A stretch of DNA of 64,000 nucleotides from Thelephora terrestris (taxonomy: Eukaryota > Basidiomycota > Agaricomycetes > Thelephorales > Thelephoraceae). Shown one piece after another: positions 11,412 to 22,637 of this stretch. The translations under genes were made by a program, and so were the position numbers. The notes under the pieces are model-generated. The model made no database searches. It saw only the letters and a program-made list of their open reading frames with translations, and was not told where the DNA came from. The stretch's first letter is position 1; each line of letters begins with the position of its first letter. The stretch spans positions 62,001-126,000 of the forward strand of contig WIUZ02000024.1 of NCBI GenBank assembly GCA_015956445.1, in the 5' to 3' direction.

Positions 11412-13079
11412 ATTGTCGTCAGGTGGATGTCGATGGTAAGTGCGAAAAGAGAACGATGGCCTCGTGTGAACGTTTGAACCCCCACACGTGCATCATGAGA
11501 GAAGCGCCGCAAGTGGGAACGAATCCTCACGAATTCCCGCCCCCGTCGGCAAAGCGAAACCTCTGGAAGTGTTCATAGATTAATAGACTTCCGGTCCCAC
11601 GCACATGCATCAGTTTCCAATGCAGAAACCCAACAATCGCGATGCCGGATCCCTAAACTCCTTTCCACCGGAAAGGAAGTCCTGATATCTTCCCTCTCAG
11701 AATCCCTGGCAGACGATCCGACAACGATCATGGGTCCCAATGTTCACTTGGGCCAACTCACTTCCGAAATGCAATGATTCCAGCCTATCTAGGTCGACAT
11801 GACAACCACGCTTCCTCCTTCAATCCAAAAACCGACTCTCAGACCGCCCGACTTCTTTCGATCAACCCCGAGAGAACTAGTACTTTCCGCTGCGCAGAGC
11901 AGCTCAGACATGCACCAGCCCGGATACGAAAAGTGACGGCCCAGAATGACGGCCTCCTCTTGGGAAATTCCTGGTTTCTTCAGCCTTCTTCTCTTCATAT
12001 TTTATGCTCACGCTTCCGCGAAACACGATAGGCAAAGCCACAAAGCACCTAGCCCAGTTCCTCTCCCACCTCGTTGGGTGCGTCTTATATGATGATCTAG
12101 AGCCAACTTAGGGGAGGGGTTATTTTACTGCACGCTTACTACGAAGAGTCCCTCTTCAGCAGAAAAGTGCTCATTGTGTCTTGGAAGAGTGTTTCTAGAT
12201 GTCTGACAAGCCCCTCGTCCACCATGGCTTGGCATCGGACTCGGAGACATCCTCCTCAAAATCTCTGATCTCTCCGATTGCTTTCGAAAGACTGCCATAT
12301 CGTCTACTCGCTCATCCCTCATATGATCGTCAAGTCTTACAGCCGATCGCGTCCACCAGTCTCCCGTTCTCTTCTCCAGTTTGCCGCCCTCCTATAGTGG
12401 GCGCGTTTCCCATTTGAACGTTGGCGCATGGTCGTCCAGCTGACGTTCGACATAATATGGTACCCAGGCAACGGACGGTTCTGATATCTTTGGTTGGGAC
12501 ATTCGCACTTGTGGGCCGTTTATCACAATGCGCTCCATCGAGGAGACCATTAGATTCCTTAACGTGGGTGTGCCAATGCGGTCGTTAGCTTCGCGGTCGC
12601 GCTGTGGGCGAAGTCACTTAGTAGGTATCACCTTCCCGTTGCTTCTTATCTCGTCGTTTCCAATCCATCGAACTGATAGCGGAAGCCAAAGATATGAGGT
12701 TCCCCACTCTCATGCCCGGTGACTTGCACTGGTCGGGAGTAACCAGGATTTCTAACGTGATTTCAATGGGTGATATATGAGCCTTTTTCAATCTTTCCAT
12801 CGCAAATATTATAGCTTTTGCCTTATCTGCCCAGGATACACAGCAGAATCGTCGGTTCCGGTATTCCGACTCCCAAGCGATACGAGATACCGGGCGCGCG
12901 CTGACATGCGAACTGGAGGACTACGGTAACGTGTCGAGTTCAGAACTCCTAATCCGATACGGTTTTCCGCGTCTGTGCAAGCTAGGCCGCGGTTCGACTA
13001 TGACTGTTTTGGGTTACGCCGCGGTGGCCTGGTTAGGGATGCAGCCGAGGGGTGGAAGAAGGCGACAGTTATCATTTAC
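11412..13079. other. Intergenic, no gene seen
   Basis: About 1.7 kb upstream of the NLR. Only short, unsupported reading frames on both strands, with no recognisable domain, splice-consistent model, tRNA or repeat. The promoter of the NLR should lie at its left end. Confidence 0.4.
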
Positions 13080-13720
13080 TAAGCGACTTTTTACTCTTCC
13101 TGGGCCACTGCCTTTGTCGGGCCTCCTGGCTACATTTCTCACCGCCAACTATACACGGACGAATATGCGAAGGTGTCATCCACGTTCATGTTTTCCCCCC
13201 GGAAACTCCTGTAACCCCACACGTCTCGCAGACACCAGCCTATTGATGCTTGGTGTCTGCGAATCCGTGGGCGTCGAACCACTGCAATGGAATTGTATTT
13301 TGAAAAATGCTCCACTGATGGAGCCGCCTCGAATCGCATGGAAGTGCGTCGAACGAAAGGCGGACTGGAGCGCGTATATGTTCAGCCTAGGTTGTGAGCA
13401 ATCGCATACAATCTAACTCTTGGCAGGGTTGCGACCCCTCCAAAGAATGAACCCAGGTTGTTGGACCGTCCCGGTGAACTGGGAATTTCCTGCGGATTCA
13501 CCACAAAAAATGTGGTCCCGTCCTTCGATGTTGAGAGGTCATGGTAGGGGGTGGGGTCGAGGATACCGAGGTCACCTGAGAGAGGATTCCTGTGGAGCCT
13601 TTCCCCCGCCTCAGCGTCACATGTGAAGACGTACCCATCAGCCAATCGTGGAAAGTCCCGCAAACAATTGTAGCGCGGTAAAAGGAATGCAAGGGTCCAT
13701 AAGGCTTCCAATTACCGGTC
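13080..13720 (-). pseudogene. NLR relic A: WD40 C-terminus plus 3' flank
   Basis: 13390-13720 resembles the WD40 part of the intact NLR and of relic C. On the minus strand it contains FTCDAEAGERLHR, GDLGILDP and STSKDGTTFFVVN, matching KDGT/EDGTMFFVV-type blades. 13080-13390 resembles the 3' flank of the intact gene. There is no N-terminal or NACHT part, and the reading frame does not hold together across the region. It is a decayed host gene fragment. Confidence 0.6.
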
Positions 13721-14272
13721 AGATAATTATAATGCATTATAATGGAAGAAATTGGTCTACCGCTTTCGAAATACTGTTGTTACCTCGTAATCTTATTACA
13801 TGTTTCCGTGTGTAAAAATCCTCCTATTGGATCGTCAGGGATGCAATCGCTCAGCGAAGGATTGTCACGCGTTGTAGCCAAGTATATTGGTCTACCACTT
13901 TCGCAACACTGGTAGCACCTCATAAACCACGAACAAGTTATTACTAGTACTCAGTGTAATGTAACGGCGTATATCATCTTGCAAATTTCACGAGCCTTAT
14001 AGGACCCTTGCTATGGTTATACAGGACGGTAAGCCTGGCAAAGCTTCGTAAATGCCACAACGGGCTCTACGTCCCCATAATTGTAGGAATACACACCGGA
14101 ATCCCTCGGTTCGCACATCGTATCGTCAGGATTTACAAAATCTGATAGTATTGATGTTGACCGAACGAACGTAGTGGCTAATTATCAAAGATCTAAGAGG
14201 GTGCGCGGGATACACGAGCTCGGCGCTGATCTCGTAGGAGCGCGAGCGATGAGTGCCGTGCTGAGATGGGTC
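13721..14272. other. Spacer with a short direct repeat
   Basis: No gene seen. A block of about 35 bp (ATTGGTCTACCGCTTTCG / ATTGGTCTACCACTTTCG) occurs twice, near 13751 and 13890, each followed by a CTG..ACCTC tail. AT-rich stretches surround it. Confidence 0.4.
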
Positions 14273-15775
14273 CTAAGGCTGCTCGAGTAGCAGCTGACCT
14301 TGGGAACACTTGTCTAGGAGGGCATCCGAGTCAATGGCGATGAACATTAGTGCGGAACCAGGGACGTACTTGTTCCACCAGTTGTAAAGCTCCTCCGAGG
14401 CTGCCTTCCCTTCCGGCGTTTCGTCTGATTCAAAAAAGTCAATTATGAACTCGTAAAACTCCTCATAATTAAACCCATTGTAATGATTCATCCAATGGGT
14501 CGCGTCACAAAGAGCGAAATGCATCTGAAAAAAGGTGAGCTGGGATGGACGGCGAAGAGAGTATTATACCTGCACAGCGGCATAAGCGATTGACCGCGCA
14601 GTCACTTGGCCGTCCATTCTCAGTTGTTCCGCAACAGGTGGACGTTTTGAAGGAGTTTTTTTCTGCCTATCCCGAGGACCAGGAACTCGCTCCGCGTCAA
14701 GATTTCCTCGTGCAGATGATGGTGCTGTAAAGATCATTTGGAACGTCTGCCCGACAGATGGTTAATAACTCACACCATAAGAGTGTGCGAAAGAGGTGCT
14801 CATACCTTTACGAGGAGAGCACTCTTGAGGAATCCCTTTTCAACGTCCTCCGGATCGCCCTTTTCGCCTTCGTAAAGGCACCGTAACCAATAGTTGTTGG
14901 ATGCGTTGTGTCCGTCGCTACAATCACGGACTTTCGCTCGAACACTAATGCAGGGGAATGGGGGTCTGGTGGTTGCTCCATGTGGTAAGATGGTGCTCAC
15001 GCTGGATCTTCCCAGTCATACATGATTGGACAAAGAAGACGTCCTGTAAAATCGTTCTGCAGCCCGCGTGCTTCTCTTGTGTCGAGGTCGAGAGGTGGGT
15101 TGGCAGGGTTATTTGCGCGGTTGTTTAAAAGGTTGGCGATAATCGGCTTGACCCTGGCGGTGTCGTCACTTCGGGCATTGTTTGCACAGTCAAGTAGCTT
15201 GAAAGAATGAGGATAAGTTATACGCCACAATGAGTCCTGGGATTCAACTCACACGAGCGTAATAAAGCATCCTTGCACCTCCGTGTGGATCGGTGATCCT
15301 GTCCTTCAGCGTAGGGATTAACTTCACCAACTCGAGGTATGATCGATAATCGCGGCTTCGGCGCCTGGCGTGCCAATCGTGAGATGTACAAATTAGGAAT
15401 ATGTTCGAAAAAACTAACCTTTGAACCTCTTCCCTCTTTTCGGGTGGCATGTCTTCATCGCCTTCATCGCCGTTGCCGTTGTTGTCACAGTCACCACCAT
15501 CGTCACTGTTGGGCTCAGACCTTAGAAGCCGGCGGTCGTACTCAGCTACAAGTTGAGTGACGGTTCCACACAAGGTGACTAGTCGGCGGATACCACGCCC
15601 ACATCTCCTGAGCTCTTTTGCATCAATGATTCTGTTGAGGTAAGGGTGGTGACTGCTTGTTATCATTGAAGACTAAAGCTCACTCTTTCTCGCCCTCTCC
15701 ACAGTCTTGACTAGAGCCAGGTGGACGGGGTCCATTATCATCATCACCTGGTCCTGGGCTGGCAGAGGGAGGCAT
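14273..15775 (-). CDS. DUF6698-like protein, seven exons
   Basis: Exons (minus): 15775-15684, 15631-15419, 15364-15253, 15197-15001, 14944-14806, 14746-14570, 14524-14273; phases close to 393 aa. Start ATG begins MPPSASPGPGDDD. Recognisable blocks, in order: KELRRCGRGIRRLV and EYDRR; an acidic linker (GDEGDEDMP); LVKLIPTLKDRI; NNARSDDTARVK; DFTGRLLCP with MYDWED; NNYWLRCLYEG; then FQMIFTAPSSAR, and VTARSIAYAAVQ followed by FNYEEFYEFIIDFFE and ELYNWWN. These match, from memory, the DUF6698 family widely expanded in Agaricomycetes; its function is unknown. It lies 260 bp from, and divergent to, the Plavaka transposase gene. All splice sites are consistent, so it appears functional. Confidence 0.75.
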
Positions 15776-16034
15776 GGGAATAGGAGTGGATTGGGATTCT
15801 CACGTCTGGTGCTCTCAGCAAGTATTTATAAGGCAGAGTGCACCCGACTCTTGACCTGCTGCCCATTGCGCCCAAGAAATTGGCGGGTCCTGCACAGCGT
15901 AAGCTGCCATGATATTTGCAATCGGGTCGCTGCAAAAGTACCACGGAACTGCCAAAAATGCACCCAGGGACTCCCGCTAAGGTACCCGCTAAGGCACCCG
16001 TCACCTTACCGCCCCTTGACAGAACACCACTACC
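15776..16034. promoter_or_regulatory. Divergent promoter between DUF6698-like and Plavaka genes
   Basis: 259 bp between two divergent start codons. A TATTTATAAG motif near 15824 could serve as a TATA element. A small tandem GCTAAGG(T/C)ACCCG repeat lies near 15976-15998. Placement is inferred from gene orientation only. Confidence 0.35.
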
Positions 16035-19000
16035 ATGGACGCTCGATTTTCGTGTGTTGCACCGTGCAAAGAAAAGTGGGCTACGTCTCGGCCATTCAGC
16101 CGACACCAGAAGACGTGCAAACACTGGAGGGCCCATGAGGAGAAGATGCAACAGCTACGATTGGAGGCGGCGGCACGGCAGCCCAGAAAACGAAGAAAGG
16201 TTCTAGCCGAGAAGGTACGGAACATTGGCTGTTTCATTTGTTGAGCACGTTTAAACCAAATAAATGACAGGGTGCAACACAAGTTCCCGTGGTGCATCCA
16301 ATCTTCGACGACTTGGACGTCCACATCCCTGGAGCATATTTAGAAGGTTCTACCTCGGCCTCACAACTGACTGATGCAGCGGGCACTACACTGGTGCCCA
16401 CGGAACCTACTACACAGTCACGTCGAATGCGACGAGCTCCAGCCCGGTTTCGAGACATCCTTCCTGAACCCCCGACCCCGGTCCCTGCGCCACAGGCCCG
16501 ACTTCCGACCGTCTACCTGATGGTCACAAACCCCCTGGAGACAGCCGCTAACTGTTTTGGGCTGTTTCGCCGCTATCTTTTCCACCCATCATACGATCCT
16601 GATGCGCTTGTCAATCCTGGTGATCTCTCAAATCTTACCACCCACCCACTCCCCCCTCCTCCTCCAAATTCAAAGGACACGAACCGTGATCCCCCATGGC
16701 CATTTCTCAACATGTCTGTCTGGCGAATCATGCGCTGGATGAACTCTGGAAGCAACTCAAAGTCCGAGGGCGAGGTTGATTGCTTGGTTGATGATGTCCT
16801 CAATGCACCCGATTTTCGTGTGGAGGACCTACGCAATTTTAGCTCGAATCGTGAAAACAGCCGCCTTGATGCTGTTGATCGTGCTAACCCTCTTGAAGAT
16901 GGATTCCAGGCCGCCTCCATTACCATTGAAATCCCTACTGGCGAACGGAGCGATCGTTTGGCACCCCGCACATACTCAGTCCCTGGACTCCGTTATCGGA
17001 AGCTCCTCAACGTCATCAAGGCCGCATTCCAGGAACCCCTCTCATCCCAGTTTCACTTTACGCCGTTTTCCTGTATGCACCGGTCACCAGTAACAAACAA
17101 GGAGCAACGGGTATATGGTGAACTCTATAACTCAGATCAATTTATTGAGGAACACAAGCGTGTTCAGAACTGCTCGCCTCCCCCACCTGATGACCCTGGA
17201 TGCAAACTCGAGAAGGTCATCGCCGCTCTCATGTTCTGGTCTGACGCGACCCATCTCACGAACTTTGGGACGGCAAAACTCTGGCCGATCTACTTATTTT
17301 TTGGGAATCTGTCAAAGTATATTCGCTCGCGGCCATCCTCTGGCGCTTGTAACCACCTTGCGTATATTCCTTCGGTATGTACTCTAAATTCACAGAGTGC
17401 GTGTTCTCACCCACACATCTTACAGCTCCCTGATTCGTTTGAAAGCTGGATTTCAGGCTGGCATCCACATTGGGATACCCAGCGGAGTCAGATTATGGCT
17501 CACTCCCGGCGCGAGCTTGTGCAAGCTGTGTGGAAATTTATTCTGGATGATGACTTTCTCCATGCCATGCGGTATGGGGTTGTCGTCACATGTCATGATG
17601 GGGTGAGGCGTCGAATCTATCCACGCATATTCACCTATTCCGCCGATTACCCGGAGAAGTGAGTTTAACCTCAACTGAAAAAAATTATTTCTGATGGCAT
17701 TTAGGGTCCTCTTGGCAACGATCCGTGACAACGGACTCTGCCCATGTCCGCGGTGCCTGACGCCGAAGACCCACCTTGATCGGACGGGACAGATTCCAGA
17801 CTCCAAGTTCAGAAAAGCCACAAATGGGATCCGTCAATACCTCCGTGAGAAAGTGCAAGCAGCACGGGATCTTGTCTATCAGGCTGGCCACGCTGTTGCA
17901 GGTGCTCGTGTTAATGGTTTACTCAAGGCCACTTCCTCCGTGCCAACCTTTGTGAGTCGAGTCAAACTCCCTTCCATGATTTCCCACGATTTGACCGCCA
18001 GGTGTGGGTAGAATTCATTCTGCGAGCGCCTTAAATTGCCAAGAAGCAAGTTCAATCTTTCACAGATGATGGTCATTGACCTCATGCACGAATTTGAACT
18101 TGGGGTGTGGAAGACATTGTTTACACACTTGATTCGAATTCTCCATGCAGCGTCCAGCCGCCCAGGAACCTTGACGGATATCTTGAATGCAAGGTGTGCC
18201 TGACTCACCAATGCGGATGGGGCCACACTAACACCGCAGAGGTAGGTTCCGCCAGATCCCGACTTTTGGCCGGTTCACAATACGGCGCTTCCACAACAAT
18301 GTTTCAGAAATGAAGAAACTTGCAGCACGTGATTTTGAAGACATCTTGCAGGTAGACTACGGGTTGTACTCGATGTGACTTCCGGACTGCTGACAAGATA
18401 ATACATTAGTGCTCAATCCCTGTTTTCGAAGGCCTTCTCCCCGAACCATTTAACGGGATGCTGCTTCGGCTGTTATATAAGGCCGCCGAGTGGCATGCAC
18501 TCGCAAAGCTTCGGTTACACACCGATTCAACGCTTGACCTTCTCGAAGCAGTGACAAGGGAGTTTGGCCGTCTCATGCGGCAATTTCGTGACAAAACATC
18601 GGACAAATTCAACACGGTTGAACTTCCTCGCGAATCTGGCACGCGCAACGGAGGCTCTCGTTCTTCCAAGAAAAAGACGCTGAACTTAAACACTTATAAG
18701 TTCCATGCACTTGGGGACTACGTCACTACGATACGCCTCTTTGGAACCACTGACTCTTATTCAACGCAACTAGTGAGTTCTATTGCCTGTTACATTACCA
18801 GGCAGGCTGGGACCTAACCTTCCACTGTAGGGGGAACTTGCGCACCGCCTTGTCAAGCGGCTCTATGGGCTGACGAACAAGAGAAACACGCCAGAACAAA
18901 TTGCTCGTCGGTACCGTCGGGCACAACACTTTGGCACATCAGAAACTTTGGAATCTTCTTCAGAAGGTGTTTCGTCCAATGGCGATCGCACGTCTAGGCA

Positions 19001-20131
19001 CAGTGCCGCAAACGATCCACCTGAGGTTCACCACACAATCACAGCTTCTCGTAACAACCCAGTGGAACTAGCTTCCTTTTCTGCAACAAAAGACCCTGCT
19101 GCGAAGGTAGCCCCACTCTCTCTTCATTGTTTGCGTTCTAACCTCTCCTACAGAATTTTATATCTAAACTTCGCATTCATCTCCTCAGCCGTCTTCTTGG
19201 GAAAGGCCTTGATGGCGATGACCCATGCTTGTTTACGGACGATGAACGCAACTCCATTCGGGTCGTCAATAACACCATCTTTTCAGCAAAGCAGTTCTCA
19301 GTCAATTATACAACATATGATGTCCGTCGTGACCGGGACACGATAAACACAGGCAGCCGTCGCTATGTTATGGTACGGTCCCCGGAAACAGAAGACGCCC
19401 ATCCATACTGGTATGCGCAAGTCCTTGGGATCTATCATGGACTTGTCACAACAACACATCCGGCGGCCTTGAAAAATTCTGCTCAACCCATGCAATTTCT
19501 ATGGGTCCGATGGCTTGGTATTGAACCTGGGCATCGTTCTGGATCCCGGGTAGCCCGTCTACCAAAGGTTGGTTTTGTTGAAGTCACTGATGATGATGCG
19601 TTCGGGTTCTTAGACCCTGACCTTGTGATCCGGGGCTCTCATCTCGTCCCTGCATTTCACTCCGGACGTACGGCTGATCTGATGCCATACAACGGACCCA
19701 CCGTGGCGCGCCTTGCAGACGAGAAGGATGATTGGGTGAACTTCTATGTGAACATGTAATTAAAATTCCTCTCAATCGGTTGATTCTGTTAATTTTGATT
19801 TATTTGCAGTTTTGTGGACCGTGACATGTTTGTACGGTATCTTGGCGGAGGCATCGGACACCTCGAACAATTTCCTCCGGCCAACAATGACAGCGAAATT
19901 ATCTACGAATATGAAGATGATGGTGGTGAGGAGGATGATGGTGAAAAGGATGGCGAAGAGGATGTTGAAGAGGATAGCGGAGGGGATGGTGAAGAGGATG
20001 GTGAAGAGGATGGCGAGGATGATGGTAAAGAGGATAGTGAGGATGATAGCGAAGAGGATAGTGAGGACAGCGAGGGGTCTGAGAGCGACGATGCTAATAG
20101 TGCCGATGAGGATATAGGAAACTCGTACTAA
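16035..20131 (+). CDS. Plavaka-type (CACTA superfamily) transposase, intact
   Basis: Ten exons: 16035-16214, 16271-17374, 17426-17658, 17705-17951, 18066-18193, 18240-18351, 18410-18772, 18831-19106, 19154-19755, 19810-20131; phases close to 1188 aa. N-terminal Cys/His finger (FSCVAPC...SRHQKTC). Core motifs: FWSDATHLTNFG with LWPIYLFFGNLSKYIR near residue 384; YSADYPEK near 501; CPCPRC near 518; DLMHEFELGVWK near 593. Then FRQIPTFGRFTIRRF, KKLAARDFEDIL, LGDYVTTIRLFGTTDSYSTQ, NYTTYDVRR, FLWVRWLG, and VDRDMFVRYLGGGIGH. These are the hallmark blocks of fungal Plavaka elements; the Asp residues are candidate DDE residues. It ends in an Asp/Glu-rich tail encoded by GATGGTGAAGAG-like repeats (19916-20090). 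No stop or frame break was found, so it may be active. Terminal inverted repeats were not located. Confidence 0.85.
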
Positions 20132-20521
20132 AGTGTTTATTGTAGAGCAGATTCTAACATACGATACCCCACAACGGAAGAGGATCAAACGCAAAGCAGG
20201 AGGTTAACCGCATTCGCGGGGGATTTGTGGTCATGCACACTGCGCAGGGCTATCTTCAAGCCCCTGTGTTTAGGACGATTGATGATGAATCCGTTTATTA
20301 CCCAGCCACAGTATGTTACACGAGCTTTTGATGTGAACCCTAGTGAGCAAGAGTTGGGGGGGTCGTTGATGTCTAGCCATCGTTCCGGTCCAAATTTGTA
20401 CGCATTTGGTCCCCCCCCCCCACTTGTTCATGCAGACAACAGGACCCATATAAGCTCTGCGGTTTTGGGTGCGGACGAGCGTTCTCCACAGCAAGGAAGT
20501 ACGGCATGGGATGGATGTCAT
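20132..20521. other. Spacer with poly-C run
   Basis: No gene supported. A 12-base C run lies near 20412. The 108-codon frame over it has no recognisable domain and I do not accept it. Confidence 0.4.
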
Positions 20522-21564
20522 TCACCGCAAAAGGTCACACGTGTCGGATAAAAAAACCTCGACCCGCAGCGGGTCGAGGTTTTTGCCGAGCGCTTCACAT
20601 GAGCATGCGCGAAAACTTCCTGATATCCAGCAGTGTCCGAATTTTCCGATCCCCCCTGCACCGATCAGGACGATGGGTTCCAGCTTTTCGGCAATTCCGA
20701 CGACCTTCTCAATCATCTCCTCACGTCCGAAAAAAGCCCTCTGCGCTAGGGGAGGGGTTTCTCCAGCAGTAACACTGCACAATCATCAGACCGTGGGCTC
20801 CTGGGGTTTGCGATCACTGACCTTGCTTGAGTCTAGGAGACGATCAGCATTCTCGTACATACGGATAGGGAGCTACCCTTACCGACTGACGTTGACCGTT
20901 AGCGGACTCCTGGCGTTCTAACGCGTGGCGATGAAGATCTGCAAGCATCGTGTGGTTCTTCACCGTCTAACGGACAAACAGTGAGTGATCGTCAGGCGGG
21001 GTCCACTGAACATACGTGAAAGATCTGTAGGATCCCGGCGAGATCCTGCTTCCAACCGGCAATCGCGTCCTCCCTGTCCTTGCAGTTGAACAGTCAAGAG
21101 CGGATGTTCCGTTTACCCTTCTTGACGGTCTCCTTCCAAATCGCGGCCAGAGTCCTGACATCAGGACCTTCGTAAGTGAAGTGCTACGCGTTTACGCTCC
21201 TGATACAACTCACGCAGTCAACTGTTTGATTGCCTCCAGGATCGACGGACTGACTTTGTCTGGCTGACCCTCTTCCAAGCCCCGTTCGAGAGCTTTACAT
21301 ACGTCAATACAGGACCGCCCAAAATCCACGTAATCCTCTTCGTCGGCCGTAGAATCCTGCGTGAAGATGAGTCCGAAGCTCGCCACTACGGAAGAGGAGG
21401 AATCGCACCCTAATCATGGTCAGGAAGGCGCTGGCAGAGTCATAACCCTCTCGAGCTGGCTGAAGGTGACAAACATCCATGGCATGATTCAACACTTGGA
21501 TGTCTGCATCCAACGTCGAGCGGCCATCATCGCGCCCTCTCTTTCCCTGGGATGTCGAAGCCAT
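20522..21564 (-). pseudogene. Remnant of an NLR / NB-ARC NTPase gene
   Basis: Minus strand. 21564-21300 begins MASTSQGKRGRDDGRSTL and continues, with a possible short intron, into DFGRSCIDVCKALERGL-like sequence, typical of the N-terminal helical region of Agaricomycete STAND proteins. About 21170-20990 encodes TLAAIWKETVKKGKRNIRS, then a stop, then AIAGWKQDLAGILQIF. 20782-20522 has PPLAQRAFFGREEMIEKV and a P-loop GAGGIGK. The usual Thr and the following helix after the Lys are missing, and sequence resumes at FGHCWISGS. Everything downstream (sensor, repeats) is absent. A decayed, internally deleted host gene, not closely related to the intact NACHT-WD40 gene. Confidence 0.6.
20552..20584. 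repeat. Perfect 33-nt palindrome (16-bp stem, 1-nt loop)
   Basis: Left arm 20552-20567 (AAAAACCTCGACCCGC), one A, then the exact reverse complement 20569-20584. It lies inside the NB-ARC remnant. It looks like a bacterial intrinsic terminator, but in a fungal pseudogene that role is not expected. Origin unknown. Confidence 0.85.
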
Positions 21565-22276
21565 GGTCGGGAATCATGGCGGTTGTGAGAAAGCGGTGCG
21601 GTACCCTCGCGGTGAGGTAACGCCCGAAACGTAATACCCTAAGAATGACCGTTCGTGGTGGATTCGTGTTGACCCGGAGCGGGCGACAGCTGGGGGGGGT
21701 GGATGTGGCGGAAAACGGCGGTACACGGGGGTTCAACCGAGCGGAGCGACAAAGGGGTCGCTCGACGCTCAAGATAGAACCTGCGAGTGGCGGAGATGCT
21801 TTGCATTAGGATTTGGTGATGGGAGGGGGCGCGGGGGATGCCAACTTTGACGTGTTGAGCAAGTAGCTTTGGGTGTGACGCAGAGGTGGACACGGTCAAA
21901 TGTCAGGCGGTTCTCAACGCCCGGGCGCTCCGCATTGGTTGCAGGATGGGATGGATCTTTGATGATGAGTTTTTTCAGCGCGCGTGGAAAGTGCTGTGGG
22001 TAGAGACTTCATTGCCATAGGCCAACGTTGCTGAAGGGATCGGGAATGATCCGGAGTGAGATGACGGCGCCCACGGGGAGGAAGGGCTGCTGGTGTGAGG
22101 GGAAGGGGTCAGATAACGTTGGTTAGAACAGGGCAGGACGCACATAATGGCAACACGACGACCGATGTGCTGACCCGCGAGACCGGCAATGGGGCCACCA
22201 CGGAATTGAATTCGGAGTAACGGTACGGAGCTGAAGGGAACAAAACGCGCGAAACCGGTCATCAAGGAAGGGGTAG
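21565..22276. other. Intergenic, no gene seen
   Basis: About 0.7 kb between the NB-ARC remnant and the dispersed repeat. Short frames only; no motif recognised. No H2A-like gene, the usual divergent partner of H2B in fungi, is present here. Confidence 0.4.
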
Positions 22277-22480
22277 GACGAAAGGCTCCCTTCGGCTACG
22301 CCGCCAGGAGGTTAGAAAGAAGTAAAAAAGGTCGCAAGAAAGACTCCCTTCGGCTGGGCCGCCAGGAGGTTAGAAGAAGGGGAAATGTGGAGGGGATGGT
22401 CGCTGGCGATTTTGGCGGTGGCGAGCGAGAGCAGGGGAGAGTGGACACATCCCGAGCGATTATTACAATTACATACAGTG
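22277..22480 (+). repeat. Dispersed repeat, copy 1 (two 58-bp units plus tail)
   Basis: Two tandem units of the type GGCTCCCTTCGGCTGGGCC + GCCAGGAGGTTAGAAG, followed by GGAGGGGATGGTCGCTGGCG and ATTTTGGCGGTGGCGAG. The same arrangement, also with two units, occurs at about 60814-61010. The unit can fold: CCTCCTGGCGGC pairs partly with GCCGAAGGGAG on the other strand. No coding role seen. Class unknown. Confidence 0.6.
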
Positions 22481-22637
22481 CTGGGAAATCCCGGACAAAG
22501 GTTCGCCGCAACGCCATACATCAACATGTTCCATCACACCTTCATCCTCTGGCCGCTCCCATCGACGTCCTCCAGTGCAAACTGTGTCTCCCGGACTGCC
22601 CACCTCAAGCACTTTCTACCTTCGACTACCACTTTCC

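Noticed and set aside
20225-20551. 108-codon plus frame downstream of Plavaka
   Set aside because: It runs through a poly-C tract and into the NB-ARC remnant; no homology seen.
20552-20584. Rho-independent terminator
   Set aside because: The hairpin plus T-run shape fits, but the host is a eukaryote and no gene ends there; kept only as a palindrome.
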